A DNA stretch of 63,417 nucleotides from Clostridia bacterium. GTDB lineage: Bacteria; Bacillota; Clostridia; Christensenellales; CAG-138. The notes beneath the pieces are model-generated. The model did not search any database, was not told the origin of the DNA, and saw only the letters and a program-made list of their open reading frames with translations. The stretch lies in NCBI GenBank assembly GCA_017524445.1, contig JAFXVP010000005.1:1-63417 (forward strand), written 5' to 3'. Below, in pieces: positions 32,651 through 40,531 of this stretch; position 1 is the stretch's first letter; each line of letters begins with the position of its first letter. The position numbers were made by a program, and so were the translations under genes.

Positions 32651-33336
32651 AAGCCGCCCTCCGTTTTCTGCTGTCTGCGGAACGAAAGGTAGGCGAGTAC
32701 GATCGCGAGCGCGCCGCTCGGGATGACCATCATGGAGGTCGAGCCGATCAAGCCCGGCACGAGGATGAACAGCAGCGACATGCATGCGAGCACGATCAGC
32801 GCGACGACGCGGTTCATGCGGTAATACTTGCACGCCATCGCGCCGAACAGCGCGGGCACGACGTTTTCAAACGCCGGCTGCAGTGTCGGAGACTGCAGAA
32901 CCGGCTGCAGCGGGATCATCAGGATCACGCCCGCGGCGAGCACAAGGATCGTCACGAGCGAGGACGTCGCGATCGACAGCGTCGAAATGATCTCGTTTTC
33001 CGGCGTGCCGGATTTGACGCCTACGATGTCGCGGGCGTTGATCGCGCAGGGGATCTTCATGTTGATCAGGTTGCCGGTCATGAACGCAAGGTAGCTTCCG
33101 CCCGCGCCGAGCATCGGCACGTAGATGAGATACTCGACGATCCCGCTGACAAGATACACGAGTCCGACGCCGAGGAATGCCTTGACCGCCGCGCCGAGAT
33201 CCGGCATTGCGGAAAGATACAGACCGATCGCGAACGGCGCCGCAAGCAGGAGGATCAGCACAAGGACGGTCAGCCACCTGCCGAGCTTGTGCGTCGCGGA
33301 AAGATACGCTTCATACTGTGTGTTTTTCTGTTCCAT
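32647..33336 (-). CDS. Conserved membrane protein, partner of DUF5058
   Basis: A 229-residue protein with about six membrane segments. The most striking region is about 75-135: VPMLGAGGSYLAFMTGNLINMK, then IPCAINARDIVGVKSGTPENEIISTLSIATSSLVT, a polar, Gly/Asn/Ser-rich stretch within the membrane that looks like a substrate or ion path. I know no characterised family member. It is encoded between a DUF5058 gene (10-base gap) and an M20 peptidase (4-base overlap). The start is the ATG at 33336; a longer in-frame start would overlap the upstream gene. Confidence 0.85.
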   Translation of the reverse strand: MEQKNTQYEAYLSATHKLGRWLTVLVLILLLAAPFAIGLYLSAMPDLGAAVKAFLGVGLVYLVSGIVEYLIYVPMLGAGGSYLAFMTGNLINMKIPCAINARDIVGVKSGTPENEIISTLSIATSSLVTILVLAAGVILMIPLQPVLQSPTLQPAFENVVPALFGAMACKYYRMNRVVALIVLACMSLLFILVPGLIGSTSMMVIPSGALAIVLAYLSFRRQQKTEGGL

Positions 33337-33346
33337 ATCGCACCTC

Positions 33347-34129
33347 CTACGCAAGCTTTCCGAGGAAGATCGCGGCGGTCATGGCGATCAGCATGCTGCC
33401 CGCGATCGAAAAGCTGTCGATCCAGTCCGCCTTGCATTTCTCCTTGATGAGCAGAAAGCCCGCCATGGCAAGTGCCGAAACACACGCGACCGCAAGCGGG
33501 AGCCAGTCGCCCGTAAAGGTAAAGAGCCCGTTCGAGGACACGATCTGCCCGATATAGCTTGCGATGTAGGCGGAGACCAGTCCGATGAACATGGCAGTCA
33601 TTGCCGTGTCGCCGAACGCCTTCAGATTCAGTTTTTTCTTCTTTCCGTTCGGTTCGGCGGTCTCGGGCTTCGGCAGCACGAGCTTGGTCGAGTACGCCTT
33701 GCCGTTGAAGATCATCAGCACCATGCCCCAGATGATGCAGAAGCTCATCAGAAGCGCGATCGTTGAAAAGCCCTGCGCCGTCATGGCCGACGCGGACAGC
33801 TTTTCCATGCCGACGGATTCCGCCGCCGCTTCCGCGACCTGCGTTTCATAGTGCAGCGCGCCGATGACCGAAAGCCGGAGCCACGGCCACGGCGTGCCGA
33901 GACTGCCGGAAAGAGCGATCACGCCGAGCAGAATGCCGACGCTCGGCAGCACCGCAAACGTGGCGCTTGCGATGATGACGCGCTTCATTTTCGCGACGTT
34001 GATGCCGATCGCCTTGCCCGCGCGGTAGGCGCGCACGGCAAAGACCATGCAGATGACCGCGACGAGCAGAACGATGCCGCCGCAGATCAGGTACATGACC
34101 GGACTGTTGAGCTTTTTCAGAACTTCCAT
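33347..34129 (-). CDS. DUF5058 family membrane protein
   Basis: A 260-residue protein with about six membrane segments, matching what I know of DUF5058: NSPVMYLICGGIVLLVAVICMVFAVRAYRAG near the N terminus, then AKMKRVIIASATFAVLPSVGILLGVIALSGSLGTPWPWLRLSVIGALHYET, and a basic loop (PNGKKKKLNLKAFGD) before the C-terminal helices. The function is not established. It is the first gene of an operon with another membrane protein and an M20 peptidase, which suggests a two-subunit transporter for the peptidase substrate or product. Confidence 0.88.
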   Translation of the reverse strand: MEVLKKLNSPVMYLICGGIVLLVAVICMVFAVRAYRAGKAIGINVAKMKRVIIASATFAVLPSVGILLGVIALSGSLGTPWPWLRLSVIGALHYETQVAEAAAESVGMEKLSASAMTAQGFSTIALLMSFCIIWGMVLMIFNGKAYSTKLVLPKPETAEPNGKKKKLNLKAFGDTAMTAMFIGLVSAYIASYIGQIVSSNGLFTFTGDWLPLAVACVSALAMAGFLLIKEKCKADWIDSFSIAGSMLIAMTAAIFLGKLA

Positions 34130-34171
34130 TCCGATTCCCCCTTTGCTTCCCCGTAACGGGGTCTTGAAAAT

Positions 34172-34200
34172 AGTATATCATATTGCGCGCCGCTTGAAAA
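34172..34200 (-). promoter_or_regulatory. Probable promoter of the DUF5058 operon
   Basis: Minus strand: TTTTCA (34195-34200), 17 bases, TATACT (34172-34177). A small CCCCGTTACGGGG hairpin lies in the leader (34150-34162). Confidence 0.55.
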
Positions 34201-34306
34201 GCACCGGAACGGCGTATTTTGCCGTGAAAATTCCGCAGGCGGGGGAGTCGGCAACCAATGCGGAAAGGGCAGACCGTTCCGCTGAAAAAGGAGGAGGTTT
34301 TCGCCC

Positions 34307-34335
34307 TTGCGTTTCTCCGGAATATCGTGTAAAAT
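34307..34335 (+). promoter_or_regulatory. Promoter of the GH32 gene
   Basis: TTGCGT (34307-34312), 17 bases, TAAAAT (34330-34335). The stretch 34201-34306 contains nothing I can identify. Confidence 0.7.
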
Positions 34336-34367
34336 CATATACAAACAGACACGAAAGGATGACCGCC

Positions 34368-35834
34368 ATGAAAACATGGACCAAGGAAGAACGCTATCGC
34401 GTGCTGAAAAGCCCGGAGGAGATCCGCGATCTTTATACGCGCACCGCGCTGTCGGATTATCGTCAGCAGTATCATATCCAGCCGGTCACGGGACTTCTGA
34501 ACGATCCGAACGGGTTCGTGTTCCACGACGGCGTCTGGCATCTGTTCTATCAATGGTGTCCGTGGGGCGCGGTGCACGGGCTGAAATACTGGTATCACAC
34601 CGTTTCCAAGGATCTTGTCACGTGGAAAAATATGGGTCCCTGCATTCGCCCGGACACGGAATACGACAACAAAGGCGCGTATTCCGGCTCCGCACTGCCG
34701 ACCGGGGATTCGGTCTGGCTGTATTATACGGGCAATCACCGCGACGAGGACTGGATGCGAAAGCCCTATACCTGCCTTGTAAAGCTCAAAGACGACGGAA
34801 CGGCTGAGAAGTTTCCGCCGCTGTTCGGACCGAATCCGGACTATACCGAGCATCAGCGCGATCCGAAGATCATTCATAACAAAGAAAACGGCAAGTATTA
34901 CCTCGTGATCGGGGCGCAGACCAAAGAGAAAAAGGGGTGCGTGATCGTCTACCGGTCCGATTCCCCGACGGAGGACTGGACGTTTGCGGGGCAGCTCAAG
35001 GTTCCCGGCTTTGAGGATTTCGGCGATATGTGGGAGTGCCCGTCGATCGAGACGATCAGCGGATACGACGTGCTGATCTTCTGCCCGCAGCATCTCAAGC
35101 TTCCGGGACGCGGGGACAGCGTGCATCACAACGGCTATCTTTTGGGGCACATGGATTGGGAAACGCTGACGTTCACACCGGACAACACGCGCTTCCACGT
35201 GCTGGATTTCGGCTTCGATTCTTATGCCGCTGAATGCGCCGCGAATCCGAACGACCAAAACAAGGCGACGCTCGTCGCGTGGATGGGCTTGCCGGACGCG
35301 TCCTATCCGACCGACGAGGAGGACTGGTCCGGATGCCTGACGCTCCCGCGCGAGCTGCGCGTGCGGGATCGCCGATTGATCCAGCAGCCGCTGGACGCGC
35401 TGCGCGCGCTTCGCGGCATGAAGATCGACCTTGAAGCGACCGATCTGCTGCCGCGTGTGTGCGAGCTGGAGCTCATCAGCCGCGGCGGCGATCTCGATCT
35501 GCGCCTGTTCGCAAAGGCGGACGGCTCGGGCGGACTGCGCATCGACTATGACGACGCAAAGAAAGAGATCACGGTCGATCGCTCCGGAATGGAGCGCCGC
35601 TTCAATACGGAACAGGGCGAATCGCGTACACGCCCGCTGACGAAGGGGCTTTCGCATCTGCGTATCTTCATCGATCGCAGCTCGATCGAGATCTTCGTCA
35701 ACGACGGCGACGCGGTGTTCTCGTCCCGCATCTTCCCGACAGCGATTGAAAAGCGGCTGATCGCAAAGGGCGACGCTTCGATCCATCTGTGGGAGCTCGA
35801 ACGCGCGGTCGTAGACGACTTTGCAGCAGAATAA
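34368..35834 (+). CDS. Glycoside hydrolase family 32 (sucrose-6-phosphate hydrolase / fructosidase)
   Basis: A 488-residue GH32 enzyme without signal peptide, so cytoplasmic. The five-bladed propeller has the catalytic triad: GLLNDPNGF (nucleophile D46), QRDPKI (transition-state D165) and WECPSIE (acid/base E223). FYQWCPWGAVHG, YSGSAL and GCLTLPREL are further family motifs. A C-terminal beta-sandwich (about 360-488, LRIFIDRSSIEIFVNDG) closes it. It hydrolyses beta-fructosides, most simply sucrose or sucrose-6-phosphate, and would serve the sucrose-type PTS at 47671. It has its own promoter and terminator. The start at 34368 follows AAAGGATG. Confidence 0.95.
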   Translation: MKTWTKEERYRVLKSPEEIRDLYTRTALSDYRQQYHIQPVTGLLNDPNGFVFHDGVWHLFYQWCPWGAVHGLKYWYHTVSKDLVTWKNMGPCIRPDTEYDNKGAYSGSALPTGDSVWLYYTGNHRDEDWMRKPYTCLVKLKDDGTAEKFPPLFGPNPDYTEHQRDPKIIHNKENGKYYLVIGAQTKEKKGCVIVYRSDSPTEDWTFAGQLKVPGFEDFGDMWECPSIETISGYDVLIFCPQHLKLPGRGDSVHHNGYLLGHMDWETLTFTPDNTRFHVLDFGFDSYAAECAANPNDQNKATLVAWMGLPDASYPTDEEDWSGCLTLPRELRVRDRRLIQQPLDALRALRGMKIDLEATDLLPRVCELELISRGGDLDLRLFAKADGSGGLRIDYDDAKKEITVDRSGMERRFNTEQGESRTRPLTKGLSHLRIFIDRSSIEIFVNDGDAVFSSRIFPTAIEKRLIAKGDASIHLWELERAVVDDFAAE

Positions 35835-35858
35835 ATATAGAGATGGCTTTTCTAAGGG

Positions 35859-35886
35859 GCGATCCATCCGGACCGCTCTTTTTTGT
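35859..35886 (+). terminator. Terminator of the GH32 gene
   Basis: GCG-A-TCC, loop ATCC, GGA-C-CGC (one mismatch), then TCTTTTTT. Confidence 0.75.
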
Positions 35887-35942
35887 GTGTCAAAACATAC
35901 TGACAGTAGATAAAATAATCTTCTGATAGTATGAATGGTCGG

Positions 35943-35971
35943 TTTACATTTCCCGTCAAATCCTGTATGAT
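35943..35971 (+). promoter_or_regulatory. Promoter of the XRE-TPR / serine hydrolase operon
   Basis: TTTACA (35943-35948), 17 bases, TATGAT (35966-35971). Confidence 0.75.
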
Positions 35972-36004
35972 AATGCCGTAAGAACGAGATGGAGGACGGG
36001 AAGC

Positions 36005-37078
36005 ATGGAAATGAAGCTTGCGGAAAACATCCGCAGAATGCGGAAGGAACGTTCGCTGACGCAGGAACAGCTTGCAGAAGTGCTGATGGTCACGGCGGGC
36101 GCCGTCTATAAGTGGGAAGCGGGGCTTTCCGTGCCCGATATCGCCTTGATCGTGGAGATGGCGGACTTCTTCGATACCTCCGTGGATGCGCTGCTCGGCT
36201 ATACCATGAAGGATAACCGCGTCGACGCGATCGTAAAGCGCATGCGGGAATACCGCCGCAATAAGGACCGGGAAGGACTTGCGGAGGCGGAAAAAGCGCT
36301 GAAACGGTATCCGCACTCGTTTCAGATCGTGAAGGAAAGCGCCGCGGTCTTTCGCGTGTTCGGCATTGAGAGCAAGGACAAAGAATTGCTTCGCCGCGCG
36401 TTGGAGCTGCTCGAGCAATCCCGTCTGCTGCTCGACCAGAATACGGATCCGGAAATCAACGAACAGACGATCTGCGCTAAGATCGCGGAAACGTATCTGG
36501 GACTGGGCGAAGTGGATAAGGGAATCGAGCTCATGAAAAAGAGCAACGCGGGCGGACTTTTCAGCAGCAAGATCGGGAATACGCTCGCCCAGCTCGACCG
36601 CGCGGATGAGGCGACGCCGTATCTTTCGGAGGCAATGGCAAAGCTCACCGCGGATCTGTGCAACATCGTCAGCGGGTATATGAATGTTTTCGGTCAGAGA
36701 AGAGATTTTGCTTCCGCCGAAGCGATCCTTTCCTGGGGCGTCGACGTTCTTTCGGGACTTCACAAGAACGGCAAGCCGAACTTTTTCGACAAGGTGAACA
36801 GCGCTTTTCTTGCGGCAAAAGCACAGGTGCAGTTTGAAGCGGGAGACGCCTCCGCCGCACGCGAGTCCTTGGTACGGGCAAGAGACCTTGCCGTGTTCTT
36901 CGACGCGGTGCCGAGCTATGACGAAAGCGACATTCGCTTCATGAGCCGCATCGAGGGCGCAAGCGTGCACGACGACATCGGCGCGACGGCAATGGACGCG
37001 ATTCAAAGCGTCGTTGACGATTATGAAAAGGTCGCGTTCACCGCGCTTTGGGAAAGTGTAAAGAACGAAAAGGAGTAA
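36005..37078 (+). CDS. XRE-family regulator with TPR-like helical domain
   Basis: A 357-residue protein: N-terminal helix-turn-helix (MKLAENIRRMRKERSLTQEQLAEVLMVTAGAVYKWEAGLSVPDIALIVEMADFFDTSVDALLGY, about 3-67) and a long helical C-terminal domain with TPR-like repeats (about 80-340). This architecture is typical of regulators whose TPR domain binds a peptide or a protein partner. GGAGG precedes the ATG. The serine hydrolase gene starts 4 bases after its stop, so both are expressed together. No binding site is evident. Confidence 0.9.
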   Translation: MEMKLAENIRRMRKERSLTQEQLAEVLMVTAGAVYKWEAGLSVPDIALIVEMADFFDTSVDALLGYTMKDNRVDAIVKRMREYRRNKDREGLAEAEKALKRYPHSFQIVKESAAVFRVFGIESKDKELLRRALELLEQSRLLLDQNTDPEINEQTICAKIAETYLGLGEVDKGIELMKKSNAGGLFSSKIGNTLAQLDRADEATPYLSEAMAKLTADLCNIVSGYMNVFGQRRDFASAEAILSWGVDVLSGLHKNGKPNFFDKVNSAFLAAKAQVQFEAGDASAARESLVRARDLAVFFDAVPSYDESDIRFMSRIEGASVHDDIGATAMDAIQSVVDDYEKVAFTALWESVKNEKE

Positions 37079-37082
37079 AACC

Positions 37083-38429
37083 GTGGATAAGAAGACAATG
37101 ATGGACGATCTGGTCCGAGAGGCATATGAAAAGGGCGTCTTTGCCGGGACGTGGCTGCTTGCCGAAAACGGCGAGATCATAACGAAGGGCGCTTTGGGCT
37201 TTCGCGACGCGGAAGGCAAGCTACCTATGCGGGAGGATTCGATCTTCGACATCGGTTCGGTCAGCAAGCAGTTCACGGCGGCCGCGATCATGCTGCTGCG
37301 GCGCGACGGGCTTTTGACGCTTGAAGACAAGATCACGAAGTTCTTCCCGGAGATCCCGTTTCAGGGGATCACGATCCGTCATCTGCTGACGCATACGAGC
37401 GGACTTCCCGATTGCTTTGCATGGATCATCCGGACCGCGAAGGCGGAACATACGATCCCGGATAACGGCGTTGTTCTCCGCTTTTTGACGGGATCCGGAA
37501 TCGCGCCGGATTTCGCACCGGGCGAACAGTGGGCATACAGCAATACCGGCTACGCGCTGCTTGCCGAGATCGCTGCGAAGGTTTCCGGCGTTCCCTTTGC
37601 GGAGCTTCTGAAAACGCGGCTCTTTACGCCTGCCGGGATGACCTCGACCTGCCTTTGCCACCGCATTAAGGACGGACTTGCCGTCGAAAATCTTGCCGAA
37701 GGACTGTGCTTTGAGAACGGCGGATGGGTTCCCGCCGGGAACTCCGCTTGGAGGGACGCGGTGGTTTCGCTGGATGGATCGGAGGGCGACGGCTTTGTCA
37801 AGAGCAGCGTCTTCGACCTGCTTGCCTGGGACCGCGCGCTGCGAAACGAAACGATCCTCACGAAGGAAGAACAGGCGATGATGTACACGCCCGTTCAGCT
37901 GAACAACGGCGCGATCGGCGGAGGCGGTTACGGCTTCGGCTGGGGCATCTTCGAGCAGGAAGGACTTGCGCGCATCGCCTGGCACGAGGGAAACCTGCCC
38001 GGATACCTGAGCTGGTTCGGACACTTTCTGGACACGGATCGGGTGTTGATCGTCCTTTGCGCCCGCGACGGGTTTGACGCAAGAGCCGTCGAGGGCTTCT
38101 TCAATGGGATGCTTTCCGTTGCTCTGGGATATGAGGCGGGTCCCATTCCACTCACCGAAGAGCTTGCGGTCGCCGATCCCGACAAAAGCGGCTGGGAGCG
38201 CTTCTGCGGCGCATACGAGACGGAGGGAAGCGGCTATCGCATCGAAAAGGTCTATCCGGAAAACGGAGAGCTCTTCGCGGCGATCTTCGACACCGAATCC
38301 GGGCGGCGCTTTGCTGTCAAGCTGTACCCCTTCGGGGAGAACACCTTCGGGATCAGAGAAGACACCGACGAGATCGTCTTCGGGGACGGATTTTTGACCT
38401 TCGGAGAAAAGACCGGTAAAAAGCTTTGA
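37083..38429 (+). CDS. Serine hydrolase of the class C beta-lactamase fold
   Basis: A 448-residue protein of the beta-lactamase/PBP4-type (AmpC-like) family: SVSK (S59-K62, active-site SxxK), WAYSNTGY (Y152-S-N154, YxN) and WHEGNLPG (HxG in place of KTG). It has no signal peptide, so it is probably cytoplasmic, which argues for an esterase or peptidase rather than a secreted beta-lactamase. The C-terminal about 90 residues form an extra beta domain (ERFCGAYETEGSGYRIEKVY). It starts with GTG at 37083 after AAGGAG, coupled to the XRE-TPR gene. Confidence 0.9.
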   Translation: MDKKTMMDDLVREAYEKGVFAGTWLLAENGEIITKGALGFRDAEGKLPMREDSIFDIGSVSKQFTAAAIMLLRRDGLLTLEDKITKFFPEIPFQGITIRHLLTHTSGLPDCFAWIIRTAKAEHTIPDNGVVLRFLTGSGIAPDFAPGEQWAYSNTGYALLAEIAAKVSGVPFAELLKTRLFTPAGMTSTCLCHRIKDGLAVENLAEGLCFENGGWVPAGNSAWRDAVVSLDGSEGDGFVKSSVFDLLAWDRALRNETILTKEEQAMMYTPVQLNNGAIGGGGYGFGWGIFEQEGLARIAWHEGNLPGYLSWFGHFLDTDRVLIVLCARDGFDARAVEGFFNGMLSVALGYEAGPIPLTEELAVADPDKSGWERFCGAYETEGSGYRIEKVYPENGELFAAIFDTESGRRFAVKLYPFGENTFGIREDTDEIVFGDGFLTFGEKTGKKL

Positions 38430-38442
38430 GCGATACCGGATT

Positions 38443-38512
38443 CAACCGGTTACGGAGAGGATCGCCGGACTGTTCAACCGATGGTGTACAGAAAAGCATC
38501 GGCACTCAACCG
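38443..38512. repeat. Three CAACCG direct repeats with a 32-bp period
   Basis: TCAACCG occurs at 38442-38448, 38474-38480 and 38506-38512, spaced exactly 32 bases (three helical turns). They lie in the 165-base gap before the ABC exporter gene and may be a regulator-binding array. A possible -10 box TATCAT follows at 38543-38548. Confidence 0.5.
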
Positions 38513-38594
38513 ACGGTCGATGGTTCGGAAACAGACAGCATAGTATCATTTCATCAATGAACATACCGGACATACCGGACAAAGGAGAGTATCA

Positions 38595-40322
38595 ATGGAA
38601 AAGAAAGAACTGAAGGCGCTGCGCCGCCCGTTTCTCAAAGAACTGTTCCGAAAGAACAAGTTCAATCTTACGATGACCGTGATCGCGGCGTTTCTTGCCG
38701 CCGCGGCAGAGCTTGTGATCTCGTGGCTGATCAAGGAGGTCGCCGACCTGATTTCCGGTGACAGCAAATATGGCTTCGGCATGCTGCTCATCATTGCAGC
38801 GGGCGGGTTCGCTCTTTTTATACTCGCATGGGTGATCGACCGATTCTTCCTTGCTGAGTTCCGCGCAAAGGCGATGAAGCAGTACCGCGAATACGCCTTT
38901 GACCGGCTTATGGAGAAGGGGATCCAGGCGTTTTCGGGCGAGAATACGTCGCTATATATTTCCGCGCTTTCTAACGATGTGAACACGATCGAAACGGACT
39001 TTTTGGGAAAGCTGCAGGGTACGATCCAGGTTGCCGTCGCATTTGTCGGCGCGCTTGGACTGATGATCTGGTTCAGCCCGCTTCTGACGCTGATCGCGAT
39101 CGGCTTCTCGCTGCTGCCCATCATCGTTTCCGTCGTGCTCGGAAACAAAGCGGCAGTCGCGGAAAAGAACGTTTCCGATAAAAAGGAATCCTACACCGGC
39201 TTGCTGAAGGACGCTCTTTCGGGCTTCTCGGTCATCAAGAGCTTCAAGGCGGAAAAAAACATCTCGCGCATCCATGACGACAGCAACGAAGGCGTTGCGG
39301 ATGCGGCAAATAAGCGCACGCGGGTAAACGTGCTTGTCGATTACGCATCCGGCATTGCAGGCGCGATCCTGCAGTTCGGCGTGTTCTTCGTCGCCGCCGC
39401 GCTTGCGCTTTCCGGCAAAGCCGGTATCACCGCCGGTACGGCAATCGTCTTTGTGCAGCTCTTGAATTACGTGCTGGGGCCGATTCAGGCGTTCCCGACG
39501 TTCTATGCGGGCACGAAAGCGTCCTTTGCGCTGATCGACAAGCTGGCGGCAGCGCTCAACAAGAATATTCCCGACGACGGCGAGCCCATCGAGCCGAAGC
39601 TTATGAAGGGCATCGAGCTCCGCAATCTGAACTTCGCCTACGAGGAAGGCAAGACGGTCCTCAAAGACGTCGATATGGATATGAAAGCGGGCGGCTGCTA
39701 TGCGCTCGTCGGCGGCTCCGGCAGCGGCAAATCGACGATCCTGAACCTTCTGATGGCGTCGTCCGAAAACTACAACGGCGAGATCCTGTATGACGGCAGG
39801 GAGCTCAAAGGCATCTCAACAAGCTCGCTCTATGATCTCGTGTCCATCATTCAGCAGAACGTGTTCGTGTTCAACAGCACGATCCGCGAGAACATCACGA
39901 TGTTCTCCGAGTTTCCGAAGGACGAGGTCGACCGCGCGGTGCGGCTCTCCGGTCTGAGTAAGCTCATTGCGGAAAAGGGCGAAGGGTATCTTTGCGGCGA
40001 AAACGGCTCCGGACTGTCCGGCGGTGAGCGGCAAAGGATCTCGATTGCTCGAGCGCTGCTTCGCAAAACCCCCGTGCTGTTTGTCGACGAAGCGACGGCG
40101 TCGCTCGACGCGGAGACGTCGTTCGAGGTGCTGGACGCGATCCTGAACCTCGACGGCTATACACGCGTGATCGTCACGCACGACCTCGACGAGAACATTC
40201 TCCGCCGCTGCACCGGGCTCTTTACGCTGAAAAACGGCGTCGTCGAGGAGCGCGGCACGTTCGAAGAGCTCATGGACGCGAAGGGATACTTCTACTCGCT
40301 GTTCACCGTATCGCAGAAGTAA
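38595..40322 (+). CDS. ABC exporter, fused membrane and ATPase domains
   Basis: A 575-residue half-transporter: a type IV exporter membrane domain (about 20-320, six helices, with DFLGKLQGT and NVSDKKESYTGLLKDALSGFSVIKSF coupling-helix regions) and an ATPase domain with Walker A VGGSGSGKST, Q-loop IIQQNVFVFNSTIRENI, signature LSGGERQRISIARALL, Walker B VLFVDEATASLD and the H-loop THDLDE. As a half-transporter it should work as a homodimer. The substrate is unknown; lipid, peptide or drug are all possible. AAAGGAG precedes the ATG. It has its own terminator. Confidence 0.95.
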   Translation: MEKKELKALRRPFLKELFRKNKFNLTMTVIAAFLAAAAELVISWLIKEVADLISGDSKYGFGMLLIIAAGGFALFILAWVIDRFFLAEFRAKAMKQYREYAFDRLMEKGIQAFSGENTSLYISALSNDVNTIETDFLGKLQGTIQVAVAFVGALGLMIWFSPLLTLIAIGFSLLPIIVSVVLGNKAAVAEKNVSDKKESYTGLLKDALSGFSVIKSFKAEKNISRIHDDSNEGVADAANKRTRVNVLVDYASGIAGAILQFGVFFVAAALALSGKAGITAGTAIVFVQLLNYVLGPIQAFPTFYAGTKASFALIDKLAAALNKNIPDDGEPIEPKLMKGIELRNLNFAYEEGKTVLKDVDMDMKAGGCYALVGGSGSGKSTILNLLMASSENYNGEILYDGRELKGISTSSLYDLVSIIQQNVFVFNSTIRENITMFSEFPKDEVDRAVRLSGLSKLIAEKGEGYLCGENGSGLSGGERQRISIARALLRKTPVLFVDEATASLDAETSFEVLDAILNLDGYTRVIVTHDLDENILRRCTGLFTLKNGVVEERGTFEELMDAKGYFYSLFTVSQK

Positions 40323-40337
40323 TCCGTCAGAATACAA

Positions 40338-40365
40338 AACGGAGAGGGCGTTTGTCCTCTCCGTT
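40338..40365 (+). terminator. Terminator of the ABC exporter gene
   Basis: AACGGAGAGG (40338-40347), 8-base loop, CCTCTCCGTT (40356-40365), a perfect 10-bp stem but without a T-run beyond TT. Confidence 0.7.
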
Positions 40366-40385
40366 AAAGCATTTGGCGGTAATCG

Positions 40386-40506
40386 ATCGGCTTCCCCTCG
40401 AGGGGAAGCTGTCGCCGATAGGTGACTGATGAGGTGTTGCTTGCGCGAAACGCACACCTCATCCACCGCAAGCGGTCCCCCTTCTCCTCAAGGAGAAGGC
40501 TTTTTT
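40386..40506. repeat. Three-hairpin intergenic repeat
   Basis: Three consecutive perfect hairpins: a 20-bp palindrome GCTTCCCC...GGGGAAGC (40390-40409), GATGAGGTGT/ACACCTCATC (40428-40437 and 40454-40463), and CCTTCTCC/GGAGAAGG (40480-40487 and 40492-40499) followed by CTTTTTT. The pattern of a CCCC-TCGA-GGGG stem, a GATGAGGTG arm and a CTTCTCC stem resembles intergenic elements I have seen in gut Clostridia genomes. It sits between convergent genes, where its last hairpin can serve as a terminator. Confidence 0.75.
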
Positions 40507-40531
40507 GCAGTTCTGTCTTGTGATGTCTGCG

